Positions 46,201 to 57,800 of a DNA stretch of 64,000 nt are shown here, one piece after another (within the stretch, counting starts at the first letter, position 1; each line of letters starts with the position of its first letter). Source of the DNA: Dallia pectoralis. Taxonomy: Eukaryota; Chordata; Actinopteri; Esociformes; Umbridae. A program made the translations under genes and the position numbers. The notes beneath the pieces were generated by a model. It was not told where the DNA came from. It was given only the letters and a program-made list of their open reading frames with translations, and made no database searches. The stretch spans positions 12,284,663 through 12,348,662 of the forward strand of contig CM055753.1 in NCBI GenBank assembly GCA_029465975.1, given 5' to 3'.

Positions 46201-49200
46201 TATGGAGATATCATTTCACTCTGTCCCTGACCTTTGCACTCGGCTTTCTGCTGCAGTAACCAGCTCTCTGGATTTGCATTATAGGCGCTAGGTAACCAAA
46301 AACGCCACCGTCTGCATGCTTAAGCAAAAACACCATGTTATTGAGAGCACATATTCGGGTTAGAACCGTATCACATTACAGTTACATGAATGCTCATAAC
46401 TTCTTTCTCCTGTCCTATTGGCCGTTCAGGCAACTTCTTTCTCCTGTCCTATTGGCCGTTCAGGCAACTTCTTTCTCCTGTCCTATTGGCCGTTCAGGCA
46501 ACTTCTTTCTCCTGTCCTATTGGCCGTTCAGGCAACTTCTTTCTCCTGTCCTATTGGCCGTTCAGGCAACTTCTTTCTCCTGTCCTATTGGCCGTTCAGG
46601 CAACTTCTTTCTCCTGTCCTATTGGCCGTTCAGGCAACTTCTTTCTCCTGTCCTATTGGCCGTTCAGGCAACTTCTTTCTCCTGTCCTATTGGCCGTTCA
46701 GGCAACTTCTTTCTCCTGTCCTATTGGCCGTTCTGGATAACTTCTTTCTCCTGTCCTATTGGCCGTTCAGGCAACTTCTTTCTCCTGTCCTATTGGCCGT
46801 TCTGGATAACTTCTTTCTCCTGTCCTATTGGCCGTTCTGGATAACTTCTTTCTCCTGTCCTATTGGCCGTTCTGGATAACTTCTTTCTCCTGTCCTATTG
46901 GCCGTTCTGGATAACTTCTTTCTCCTGTCCTATTGGCCGTTCAGGCAACTTCTTTCTCCTGTCCTATTGGCCGTTCAGGCAACTTCTTTCTCCTGTCCTA
47001 TTGGCCGTTCTGGCTAACTTCTATTCTCCTGTCCTATTGGCCGTTCAGGCAACTTCTTTCTCCTGTCCTATTGGCCGTTCAGGCAACTTCTTTCTCCTGT
47101 CCTATTGGCCGTTCAGGCAACTTCTTTCTCCTGTCCTATTGGTCGTTCAGGCAACTTCTTTCTCCTGTCCTATTGGCCGTTCAGGCAACTTCTTTCTCCT
47201 GTCCTATTGGCCGTTCAGGCAACTTCTTTCTCCTGTCCTATTGGCCGTTCAGGCAACTTCTTTCTCCTGTCCTATTGGCCGTTCAGGCAACTTCTTTCTC
47301 CTGTCCTATTGGCCGTTCAGGCAACTTCTTTCTCCTGTCCTATTGGCCGTTCAGGCAACTTCTTTCTCCTGTCCTATTGGCCGTTCTGGATAACTTCTTT
47401 CTCCTGTCCTATTGGCCGTTCAGGCAACTTCTTTCTCCTGTCCTATTGGCCGTTCAGGCAACTTCTTTCTCCTGTCCTATTGGCCGTTCTGGATAACTTC
47501 TTTCTCCTGTCCTATTGGCCGTTCAGGCAACTTCTTTCTCCTGTCCTATTGGCCGTTCAGGCAACTTCTTTCTCCTGTCCTATTGGCCGTTCAGGCAACT
47601 TCTTTCTCCTGTCCTATTGGCCGTTCAGGCAACTTCTTTCTCCTGTCCTATTGGCCGTTCAGGCAACTTCTTTCTCCTGTCCTATTGGCCGTTCTGGATA
47701 ACTTCTTTCTCCTGTCCTATTGGCCGTTCTGGATAACTTTTTTCTCCTGTCCTATTGGCCGTTCTGGATAACTTTCCTCCCTTCTTTCTCTCAGATCACG
47801 GATGTGTCGTTGCCAAACTACCTGGTGGCGTCGTCGGTGGGACTTCTGCCAACCCAGCTTCTGAACTCGTACCTGGGCACCACTCTGAGGACCATGGAGG
47901 ACGTCATCGCAGAACAGAGTGTCAGCGGATACTTCATCTTCAGTCTGCAGGTGACACAGTGGCTAGCAGTTAGCCTTCAATAGTTCACAATGTATTAGAC
48001 TGCAAGTGACACAGTGGCTAGCAGTTAGCCTTCAATAGTTCACAATGTATTAGACTGCAGGTGACACAGTGGCTAGCAGTTAGCCTTCAATAGTTCACAA
48101 TGTATTAGACTGCAGGTGACACAGTGGCTAGCAGTTAGCCTTCAATAGTTCACAATGTATTAGACTGCAGGTGACACAGTGGCTAGCAGTTAGCCTTCAA
48201 TAGTTCACAATGTATTAGACTGCAGGTGACACAGTGGCTAGCAGTTAGCCTTCAATAGTTCACAATGTATTAGACTGCAGGTGACACAGTGGCTAGCAGT
48301 TAGCCTTCAATAGTTCACAATGTATTAGACTGCAGGTGACACAGTGGCTAGCAGTTAGCCTTCAATAGTTCACAATGTATTAGACTGCAAGTGACACAGT
48401 GGCTAGCAGTTAGCCTTCAATAGTTCACAATGTATTAGACTGCAGGTGACACAGTGGCTAGCAGTTAGCCTTCAATAGTTCACAATGTATTAGACTGCAG
48501 GTGACACAGTGGCTAGCAGTTAGCCTTCAATAGTTCACAATGTATTAGACTGCAAGTGACACAGTGGCTAGCAGTTAGCCTTCAATAGTTCACAATGTAT
48601 TAGACTGCAGGTGACACAGTGGCTAGCAGTTAGCCTTCAATAGTTCACAATGTATTAGACTGCAGGTGACACAGTGGCTAGCAGTTAGCCTTCAATAGTT
48701 CACAATGTATTAGACTGCAGGTGACACAGTGGCTAGCAGTTAGCCTTCAATAGTTCACAATGTATTAGACTGCAGGTGACACAGTGGCTAGCAGTTAGCC
48801 TTCAATAGTTCACAATGTATTAGACTGCAGGTGACACAGTGGCTAGCAGTTAGCCTTCAATAGTTCACAATGTATTAGACTGCAGGTGACACAGTGGCTA
48901 GCAGTTAGCCTTCAATAGTTCACAATGTATTAGACTGCAGGTGACACAGTGGCTAGCAGTTAGCCTTCAATAGTTCACAATGTATTAGACTGCAAGTGAC
49001 ACAGTGGCTAGCAGTTAGCCTTCAATAGTTCACAATGTATTAGACTGCAGGTGACACAGTGGCTAGCAGTTAGCCTTCAATAGTTCACAATGTATTAGAC
49101 TGCAGGTGACACAGTGGCTAGCAGTTAGCCTTCAATAGTTCACAATGTATTAGACTGCAGGTGACACAGTGGCTAGCAGTTAGCCTTCAATAGTTCACAA

Positions 49201-52023
49201 TGTATTAGACTGCAGGTGACACAGTGGCTAGCAGTTAGCCTTCAATAGTTCACAATGTATTAGACTGCAGGTGACACAGTGGCTAGCAGTTAGCCTTCAA
49301 TAGTTCACAATGTATTAGACTGCAAGTGACACAGTGGCTAGCAGTTAGCCTTCAATAGTTCACAATGTATTAGACTGCAGGTGACACAGTGGCTAGCAGT
49401 TAGCCTTCAATAGTTCACAATGTATTAGACTGCAGGTGACACAGTGGCTAGCAGTTAGCCTTCAATAGTTCACAATGTATTAGACTGCAGGTGACACAGT
49501 GGCTAGCAGTTAGCCTTCAATAGTTCACAATGTATTAGACTGCAGGTGACACAGTGGCTAGCAGTTAGCCTTCAATAGTTCACAATGTATTAGACTGCAG
49601 GTGACACAGTGGCTAGCAGTTAGCCTTCAATAGTTCACAATGTATTAGACTGCAGGTGACACAGTGGCTAGCAGTTAGCCTTCAATAGTTCACAATGTAT
49701 TAGACTGCAGGTGACACAGTGGCTAGCAGTTAGCCTTCAATAGTTCACAATGTATTAGACTGCAGGTGACACAGTGGCTAGCAGTTAGCCTTCAATAGTT
49801 CACAATGTATTAGACTGCAGGTGACACAGTGGCTAGCAGTTAGCCTTCAATAGTTCACAATGTATTAGACTGCAGGTGACACAGTGGCTAGCAGTTAGCC
49901 TTCAATAGTTCACAATGTATTAGACGTAGCTTAAGGCTAAATTTGGCTAACATTAGCAGACCCTTTCACCTCAGTATGGCAGGTTAAAATAAGATTTAGT
50001 TATAACTATTGAATTGCATTTATCTTGTCATTTTTACGTTTCTAGAACTAATATAATTTGATATTCATTGTACAGAATTCTGAACATTATTTGCTAACTG
50101 ACATATTCAGTGCCTTGTTAAATTAATTTATTAGAAAGATATATTTGCCATTAAACTACACGTGATACCAAGGGATGTGACATGCAATACTGCTCTGTTT
50201 AAACGCACACGAGTCAAACAATGACTCAGTCCACAGCTCCTCATATTCTGTTCGTCCTTGTGGTGTTGCATATTTCACGATGGTAACACCATCTACAGAC
50301 AGCAGCTCTGTATAATTGTGACAACATTATCGTCTGGCAAACGCTTCACCTGTGCTTACATTTACATCCCAGTAATTGGGCAGACACTTATCCAGAGTGA
50401 CTCAGAATAAGGACTCAGAATAATGAACGCTTACATTTTCTACGTTGAGCAAACACCAGGAGCTGACATATTGCCATCTAGTTTTTTTTGTCTAATGTAT
50501 TATTCTGTAATTTCTGTTTGCCCTCCATCTGGGTTGGCACACTCGGTTCCTATTCCTTCCTCTGGCGTATGGTTTTATATTCCCCTGTTGGAGTGAGGGC
50601 ACACTTATCTGTTTTCTGTGGCTGGTAGACGCTATTTTAGAAATCAAACGGGGCATTACGGTTTGTTTCACCAATACAGACATTGGAGAAACAATTTTAT
50701 TATTTTGCAATGACAAAACCGTATGTGATTATTTGTACACAATGTTCTTTCCTTCAAAACATATTTAGTATAGATTTAGTCCAATCAGTGTTGATATCAC
50801 CTCTTGGATGTTCTATCTGTTCCTCTCAGGTTAATATGTTGATGTTCTTCTATTCGGTCCCTCAGATCCTCATCAGTATTGTTCTGATGTTCTACTGTTT
50901 GGTTCCTCTCCCTCAGATCCTCATCAGTATTGTTCTGATGTTCTACTGTTTGGTTCCTCTCCTTCAGATCCTCATCAGTATTGTTCTGATGTTCTACTGT
51001 TTGGTTCCTCTCCTTCAGATCCTCATCAGTATTGTTCTGATGTTCTACTGTTTGGTTCCTCTCCCTCAGATCCTCATCAGTATTGTTCTGATGTTCTACT
51101 GTTTGGTTCCTCTCCCTCAGATCCTCATCAGTATTGTTCTGATGTTCTACTGTTTGGTTCCTCTCCCTCAGATCCTCATCAGTATTGTTCTGATGTTCTA
51201 CTGTTTTGTTCCTCTCCCTCAGATCCTCATCAGTATTGTTCGGATGTTCTACTGTTTGGTTCCTCTCCCTCAGATCCTCATCAGTATTGTTCTGATGTTC
51301 TACTGTTTGGTTCCTCTCCCTCAGATCCTCATCAGTATTGTTCTGATGTTCTACTGTTTGGTTCCTCTCCCTCAGATCCTCATCAGTATTGTTCTGATGT
51401 TCTACTGTTTTGTTCCTCTCCCTCAGATCCTCATCAGTATTGTTCTGATGTTCTACTGTTTGGTTCCTCTCCCTCAGATCCTCATCAGTATTGTTCTGAT
51501 GTTCTACTGTTTGCTTCCTCTCCCTCAGATCCTCATCAGTATTGTTCTGATGTTCTACTGTTTGGTTCCTCTCCCTCAGATCCTCATCAGTATTGTTCTG
51601 ATGTTCTACTGTTTTGTTCCTCTCCCTCAGATCCTCATCAGTATTGTTCTGATGTTCTACTGTTTGGTTCCTCTCCTTCAGATCCTCATCAGTATTGTTC
51701 TGATGTTCTACTGTTTGGTTCCTCTCCCTCAGATCCTCATCAGTATTGTTCTGATGTTCTACTGTTTGGTTCCTCTCCCTCAGATCCTCATCAGTATTGT
51801 TCTGATGTTCTACTGTTTTGTTCCTCTCCCTCAGATCCTCATCAGTATTGTTCTGATGTTCTATGTGGTACACCGGGCTCAGGTGGAGTTGAACGCTGCC
51901 ATCGCTGCCTGCCAGATTGAACTGAAGACCTCCCATATGAACGGCACCTCGACCAATCAGAGTGGCTTCACCTACTGCAGCAAACGGGCGTCGGCCGGTG
52001 GAGGGATCGTTAATGTGGTGTGA
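40846..52023 (+). CDS. tmem64: Transmembrane protein 64 (VTT/DedA-family), 3 coding exons
   Basis: Exons are 40846-41562, 47795-47950 and 51835-52023, all phase 0, giving 353 aa (human about 380). The ATG at 40846 (gccgccatgtg) is the first methionine of the open frame. TMEM64 is a multi-pass ER membrane protein of the VTT superfamily, reported in mammals to act in calcium handling (SERCA2) and Wnt signalling. Residues about 90-112 form the first membrane helix. LLLWVESLDS, VVSFPFGWGYIVLNIAAGYL and ARLTPIPFGLQNAVFS are diagnostic. Exon 2 gives LPNYLVASSVGLLPTQLLNS and LGTTLRTMEDVIAEQSVSG. Exon 3 gives the last helix ILISIVLMFYVVHRAQVEL and ends GGGIVNVV. The final acceptor is chosen for exon 3 because it gives the family-like sequence. 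Upstream of it the acceptor and the start of the exon are repeated 19 more times. The exon 2 donor is likewise repeated. Confidence 0.95.
42104..42603. other. Assembly gap (500 N)
   Basis: Exactly 500 undetermined bases follow a (TG)n run in tmem64 intron 1. The round size suggests a placeholder of unknown true length. Open frames crossing it are meaningless. Confidence 0.99.
42604..44360 (+). other. tmem64 intron 1, unique part
   Basis: AT-rich intronic sequence with a (CA)n run near 43250-43280. No exon or element is recognised. Confidence 0.6.
44366..44462. repeat. 17-bp minisatellite (gactcccggttctccct), about 6 copies
   Basis: Near-perfect copies in tmem64 intron 1. Confidence 0.92.
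45150..45195. repeat. Interspersed-repeat fragment
   Basis: Tcaatcaaatgtattttata followed by aagccccttttacc matches a motif very common in salmonid-like genomes. It is too short to assign. Confidence 0.35.
45812..46175. repeat. 22-bp minisatellite in tmem64 intron 1, about 16 copies
   Basis: The unit is gggtctctggcgttattgcg plus tc or ac. The alternation of tc and ac is irregular. Confidence 0.94.
46398..47774. repeat. 34/35-bp pyrimidine-rich minisatellite ending 20 nt before the tmem64 exon 2 acceptor, about 40 copies
   Basis: The unit core is cttctttctcctgtcctatt followed by ggccgttcaggcaa, with a 35-bp ggccgttctggataa variant. The true acceptor cttctttctctcag at 47781-47794 resembles the start of the unit. 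Each main-type unit therefore contains a pyrimidine tract plus cag. Confidence 0.95.
47945..49924 (+). repeat. 55-bp minisatellite spanning the tmem64 exon 2 donor, 36 copies
   Basis: Each unit begins with ctgcag|gtgacac, the last six exon bases and the donor, then ggctagcagttagcc and caatagttcacaatgtatta. The period is exactly 55 bp. About five copies have ctgcaagtgac and so have lost the exonic final G. The array fills the first half of intron 2. The first downstream unit contains a TAG in the exon 2 frame. Confidence 0.97.
49925..50860 (+). other. tmem64 intron 2, unique centre, with a SINE-like fragment
   Basis: Near 50355-50412, tttacatcccagtaattggg and cagacacttatccagagtga resemble the teleost repeat motif built on agcagacgctcttatccaga. 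The rest is unremarkable. Confidence 0.5.
50866..51834 (+). repeat. 51-bp minisatellite made of the tmem64 exon 3 acceptor and start, 19 copies before the final exon
   Basis: Each unit carries the first ten exon 3 codons (ILISIVLMFY), then about 21 bp ending ttcctctccctcag. ATC follows each AG at exact 51-bp steps from 50866 to 51835, giving 20 acceptors. No unit contains a stop in the exon 3 frame; each reads a 17-residue hydrophobic segment such as ILISIVLMFYCLVPLPQ. Variants are CFVPLPQ, CLVPLLQ, CLLPLPQ and one IVRMFYC. Confidence 0.97.
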
Positions 52024-52486
52024 CGTCTGATATCTGGAGCCTGATTGGACGTGAGCGTCAGTGGTTGTGATACCAGAGGTTCTCCACGATGTGTAGTGAC
52101 TGGGACGACCTCCTGAAGAACATTTGAAAATGTATGTTTGCTGCCCGGGCAGACGGAGCTGTTGCCATCACGGACTGAGCTAGCCGAATAACATAATTAT
52201 ATTGGTACAGAGCGGTACCACTGGCTGGATGTGTGTGATGGACTAATTACAATAGATGTCATCAGAAACACGGTGGTTCGGTATGTCAAATGGACTATTT
52301 GTTTTTTTGTTTTGTTTTTCTATCTTCTACTTTAAGAGACATTATGGGTAATTATACGTTCCGGTTTCCTTTGGCTCTATTTCCAGGATTATTCATCAAG
52401 GATATATTGACCACTACTTCACCAGAGCCTGTGGGGACTCGTCTATCTCCTAGTTAGATCTAGTGCATTATGGGGGTGATCTGGTA

Positions 52487-52727
52487 CTGGGGCGGAGCCC
52501 ACCTGGTACTGGGGCGGAGCCCACCTGGTACTGGGGCGGAGCCCATCTGGTACTGGGGCGGAGCCCACCTGGTACTGGGGCGGAGCCCACCTGGTACTGG
52601 GACGGAGCCCACCTGGTACTGGGACGGAGCCCACCTGGTACTGGGGCGGAGCCCACCTGGTACTGGGGCGGAGCCCACCTGGTACTGGGGCGGAGCCCAC
52701 CTGGTACTGGGGCGGAGCCTTTTACTT
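52487..52727. repeat. 22-bp minisatellite in the tmem64 3' UTR, 11 copies
   Basis: The unit is gagcccacctggtactgggg plus cg, with two gggacg variants. It starts about 460 nt after the tmem64 stop. The poly(A) site of tmem64 was not identified. Confidence 0.94.
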
Positions 52728-53149
52728 AACACAATCGGTTGCACTAGTCGGCTGCGTTATCCGATCTGTAACCAGGACCAAGTTATGTGTTCCCATAATG
52801 CCGTTCTGCACACCACAGTTGCACTGCACTGTTATTTACCTGCTTGCGGTTCTCTGGGTGGCTTGCCATTTTTGCCATACTTTCGATTCTTATTTAATAC
52901 CCTGTATTTAGCAAATCAGCTGTAACCATCAGGTTAGTCTCTCGTCAACAGTTCTCATCCAAAAGCAGGATGTCCACTGACTGGGTGGGGCAGGCCTGGC
53001 ACCAAAAACCATACCACGCCTAGAATTTATGTTGTCTGTTTTGACTGTTAAAAGGTTCAGAGCCTGTCAGCCTGCTGTATATGACAATCTGTCTGTCTGG
53101 CGGTTTGTAAGCACACACACACACATTGTCTGTATTGGCATTTACTTTT

Positions 53150-54525
53150 ATTCATCATCATCATCATCATCATCATCATCTTCAACCGCTTATCCGGGGT
53201 CGGGTCGCGGGGGTAGCAGCTCTAGCAGGGGACCCCAAACTTCCCTTTCCCGGGCAACATTAGCCAGCTCTGACTGGGGAATCCCGAGGCGTTCCCAGGC
53301 CAGTGTGGAGATATAATCTCTCCACCTAGTCCTGGGTCTTCCCGAGGTCTCCTCCCAGCTGGACGTGCCGGGAACACCTCTCTAGGGAGGCGCCCAGGTG
53401 GCATTCTTACAAGATGCCCGAACCACCTCAACTGGCTCCTTTCTATGCAAAGGAGCAGCGGCTCTACTCCGAGTTCCTCTCGGATGACTGAGCTTCTCAC
53501 CCTATCCCTAAGGGAGAGGCCAGCCACCTTTCTGAGAAAACCCATTTCGGCCGCTTGTACCCGCGATCTCGTTCTTTCGGTCATGACCCAGCTTTCATGA
53601 CCATAGGTGAGGGTAGGAACAAAGATTGACCGGTAGATCGAGAGCTTTGCCTTTCGGCTCAGCTCTCTTTTCGTCAACGGTGCGGTGAAGCGAATGCAAC
53701 ACCGCCCCCGCTGCTCCGATCCTCCGACCAAACTCCCGCTCCATTGTTCCCTCACTCGCGAACAGGACCCCGAGGTACTTGAACTCCTTCACTTGGAGTA
53801 AGGACTCATTCCCTACCCGGAGTAGGCACTCCACCGGTTTCCTGCTGAGAGTCATGGCCTCAGATTTAGAGGTGCTAACCCTCATCCCAGCCGCTTCACA
53901 CTCGGCTGCGAACCGATCCAGTGAGTGCTGAAGGTCACCGACCGATGAGGCCATCAGGACCACATCATCCGCAAAAAGCAGTGATGTGACCATCAGCCCA
54001 CCGAACGGGAACCCCTCCCCCCATGACTACGCCTTGATATCCTGTCCATGAATATTACAAACAGGATTGGTGACAAAGCGCAGCCCTGGCGGAGGCCAAC
54101 CCCCACCGGGAACGAATCCGACTTACTGCCGAGGACACGGACACAGCTCATGCTTTGAGCGTACAGAGATTGGATGGCCCTGAGAAGAGACCCCCTCACC
54201 CCATACTCCCGCAGCACCTCCCACAAAGATCCCGGGGTACCCGGTCATACGCCTTCTCCAGATCCACAAAACACATGTAGACTGGATGGGCATACTCCCA
54301 GGCCCCCTCCAGGATCCTTGCGAGAGTAAAGAGCTGGTCCGTGGTTCCCGGCCAGGACGAAAACCGCATTGTTCCTCTTCAATCTGAGGTTCGACTATTG
54401 GCCGAACCCTCCTTTCCAGCACTTTGGAGTACACTTTACCAGGGAGGCTGAGGAGTGTGATACCTCTGTAATTGGCACACACTCTCTGGTCCCCCTTTTT
54501 AAAGAGGGGAACCACCACCCCCATG
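53150..54525 (-). mobile_element. 5'-truncated, frameshifted non-LTR retrotransposon (RTE/Rex-like)
   Basis: On the minus strand the reverse-transcriptase blocks appear in order but in different frames: GVVVPLFKKGDQRVCANYRG, GLRQGCALSPILFVIFMDRI, the FADD catalytic box (LLFADDVVLMAS), VKEFKYLGVLF and SQLRWFGHLVRMPPGRLPRE. The 3' end has the same gataagcggttgaagatgat tail, extended as a (GAT)n run at 53150-53180. Frame changes make it inactive. The 5' truncation is near 54525. No clear target-site duplication was found. Confidence 0.88.
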
Positions 54526-54644
54526 CATGGCGGTTTATAGTGTCTTCTTGTGAGACGTTCTCTGGTTAACCTGTTTAGGGTGAGTGTGTTGGATCCCATT
54601 TATTAAGGCAAACGGAACAACAAACAGAATGTCACATGCAGGTC

Positions 54645-54835
54645 TTGCTGCTTTGGCCTGGCTGTCCAATAGAAGTAGTTCTTCTTTGGCCTGGCTGTCC
54701 AATGGAAACACTTCTTCTTTGGCCTGGCTGTCCAATGGAAGCACTTCTTCTTTGGCCTGGCTGTCCAATGGAAGCACTTCTTCTTTGGCCTGGCTGTCCA
54801 ATGGAAGCACTTCTTCTTTGGCCTGGCTGTCTTCA
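54645..54835. repeat. 30-bp minisatellite, about 6 copies
   Basis: The unit core is ttctttggcctggctgtcca followed by atggaagcac. It lies just beyond the LINE's truncated end. Confidence 0.92.
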
Positions 54836-54839
54836 GTTC

Positions 54840-57800
54840 AACATAATTGTAGCAGCCTTGCATTCCTGACTAGAACAGATGGAAAGGGAAGAGAAATCCT
54901 CAGCAGGAAATGTTCTAATGTTCTGCCAGGGAACATTGAGTACAGTTCAGTGTGATGGGATCTCCTCAGGGCAGCTAGTCACACTGTAATGCTCTCAGAA
55001 GACCAGTACCTTCTAATGGGAGATCGACTATAGACCCGCTCTAGCATATGGGACTCATTCTCAGACTTCACCAGTTCATTTCTCAATTTGGATAACTTGT
55101 TAACTTAAGTTGATATGTTCCACTGGCCTCTATTCAGAAGAATTCATTTGTTTACAGGAGGTTGGATTTCAGTCAGACACTATATGCCGGTCTATTTACG
55201 CATCTCATTATTTTGATTGTGGGTTTTTATTTCTCCTGTGCAATTTAGCCCAACAACCCATGGTATGATTGGTGTAATTATGCAGTTTTGGTAACCAAAC
55301 TAAAACCAACTGCGTGCACACACACATGCGCGCACACACACACACACACATGCGCACGCACCCACACACACAGCGTAAAGGAAAACACTGCATAGTCATG
55401 TGGTATCTGAGGTCATGCAGACTGAACCTGACTTCTCATAATGGATGTTACATAAGATGTCTGGCCACACCAGAGCTCTTATTTTCTATGTGTGGCAGGG
55501 CAGCAATTTCACCCCATCTGAGTTGAGGTTAGGTGTGATTTATTGCCTAGTTAATTCTAGCTACGTATATTTATATATTTTTATGAGAGCTGTTAGGCTT
55601 GCACGGTTCAAATGCAGACAGGTATTTTCATATTGCGAGTTACGTTGAAGCCTGATACATGATGGGTTCAGAGGTCAGCCCCAGGTCAAAGGCCACCGAC
55701 AATCTCACATGATGACATCATGACATCGAGGCAGAACAATGAATGTGATCATAACGATGTGCACTCGTTACTAGTTATGTAAATCTTAGGACTTCTCAGA
55801 TAACGTAAGTTTGAGGAGAAACTGACAAGGGCTCCCAAGTGTCTCACTGGGTTTGGGTTTGGGTTGTCTCTTTCCTCCTATAGTTGTGTAGGAGCAGCAC
55901 AGACTGGAGTGGGAACACACACCAACACCGCATGTTGTCAGTTCTGGCTATCTGTTAGCGTTTGTCTTTCAGCCTCCCTCTCTGAAAAAGCTTTTAAATA
56001 TTTTTTGATATTATGCTATTATGATTATGTGTGTGAAAAGGACATCTTCAGTATTTCTCAAAAAGAGGTTAGCAATAATATATTTTTTTATGTGCATAGA
56101 TGTGGACTGGACTTTATTGATGTCGATTTAACGTGAATGATATTTCCAACGGGCAGATTGACACAACATTCCCTGGCTTGTACTACTACGTCTCAGCCTG
56201 GATCTCAGATCGCTCTCTGCCTTGCCTCTTTTGGCAGCCTGGGTTTGTCGATGTTCGGCATCGTGCGAAAACTACTTTTAGTGACACAAAAAGACGTGAA
56301 CCCAGGCTTCTGAACCAGGTGTTTGTCGTTACGGTGACCGATGGCGTTGGCGAAAACCGCGAAAACCTTTCCAAGATCCAAGCTTGTACAACATGCCTTG
56401 TATCTCCTGTTGCCTGACCCAAATTAACGCATATTGCTGACGGATGTTGTCATGGAGAACTGGACGGACCGACGCCACAGCTGTGGCTACCATGCCCGCA
56501 CGCGTTGGCATTCAAACTATTATTTACTTAACAGGTTGGAAATGTTTCATGCAAAAAAGTAAACTGCCGTTCTGAAGTCTGGGGTCACTTGGATGTGTTG
56601 TTGTTTTCCATGGAAACACATGAAATTAGTTTAAAAACGAAATGTATAATAATAACTGTTTGAAATAATAATTGTGTGCAAAATTTGCTTTAAACTTGTG
56701 CACCGGGGCCTCCCACTCCTTCTGCTATTCTGGTTCGAGAATAGTTCCACTTATGAACTTAGCGAACTGATGGTTGCTGATAAGTTAATGCATTAAAAAT
56801 AATTTGTTTTTGGCTACAATTTCCAGTGTCTATTCGCTGTTAAACGAGGACATTTCTAAGTGAGCTCACCCTTGAACGGGTGTGTATCTCAACACACACA
56901 TGAACATGTTGAACGTGACAGTAGATCATTTCAATGTCAAAAGGGATTTTATTCACAGAAAAACTGGCGAGAACATTATGAGACGAGGTTTTATACACAT
57001 CAGGGGTTTTGGTTTGTGTGGATCTAGTTATGCAACAGTGGGAATTGATATGGGGAGTATTTTATAGTTCCACCAAGACCTTAGTAGATGGAGGGAACAC
57101 AGCCTGGTCTGTGGCGAACCAGGGTTGGATTTTCATATCCAGTCAATTCAGGAAGTGAGTCATCACCCGGTGTTTTTTTGGGAGAAGAGAACATGGGAGT
57201 TGATCCTGATTGGGTAATCATGATGCTGTCCTCCAATCACATTAGTAGCACCAAATGCTCTGGAATTCTGTGGGCTTATTGAAAGGCCAGTCTCTTGTTG
57301 GTAATAATTAGGAGTTGACTAATTGGGATGTTGCCGTAAGAGACTGTTCGCCTGACAGAAGAGCAACCACTAGTTCAACTACAACCTACAATAAATGTGG
57401 ACTATGTGCTTCCTGGATTGAATTGGACAGAACCTGAAACTGCAAGTGGAAACCCAGACTGGCTTCAGATGTGGTACTATGAGATCCCCCCCCCCCCGCC
57501 AAGTGCGTTAACGTGTACTGTATTTTGTAATACAGATACTTTTACAGTGTATCAATTGATATTTATCGCTGTACTACTACGCTTGTTCAGTCTTATTTAT
57601 TTATAAAAACATTTAAAACATGTATTCTCCGTGTCTTTCTTTATAACGGCTGCATGTGTGATTCATTAAGATGACCATTCAAATGATTAGCTAAGCCCTT
57701 ATGCAGCCAGAGCTCTGTAGAATGGGGTCATAATGACTTGTAAATACAACGCCAGGTCAATGTCAAACTGACACAGGTTACATCCCAATTGGCAGACTAC

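Noticed and set aside
46335..47771. Overlapping frames with NFFLLSYWPFRQ repeats resembling membrane proteins
   Set aside because: They come from the pyrimidine-rich 34-bp intronic array of tmem64; hydrophobic only because of the T-rich repeat.
53150..54525. Active LINE with an intact reverse transcriptase
   Set aside because: The conserved blocks lie in different frames and the 5' part is missing, so it is a dead copy.
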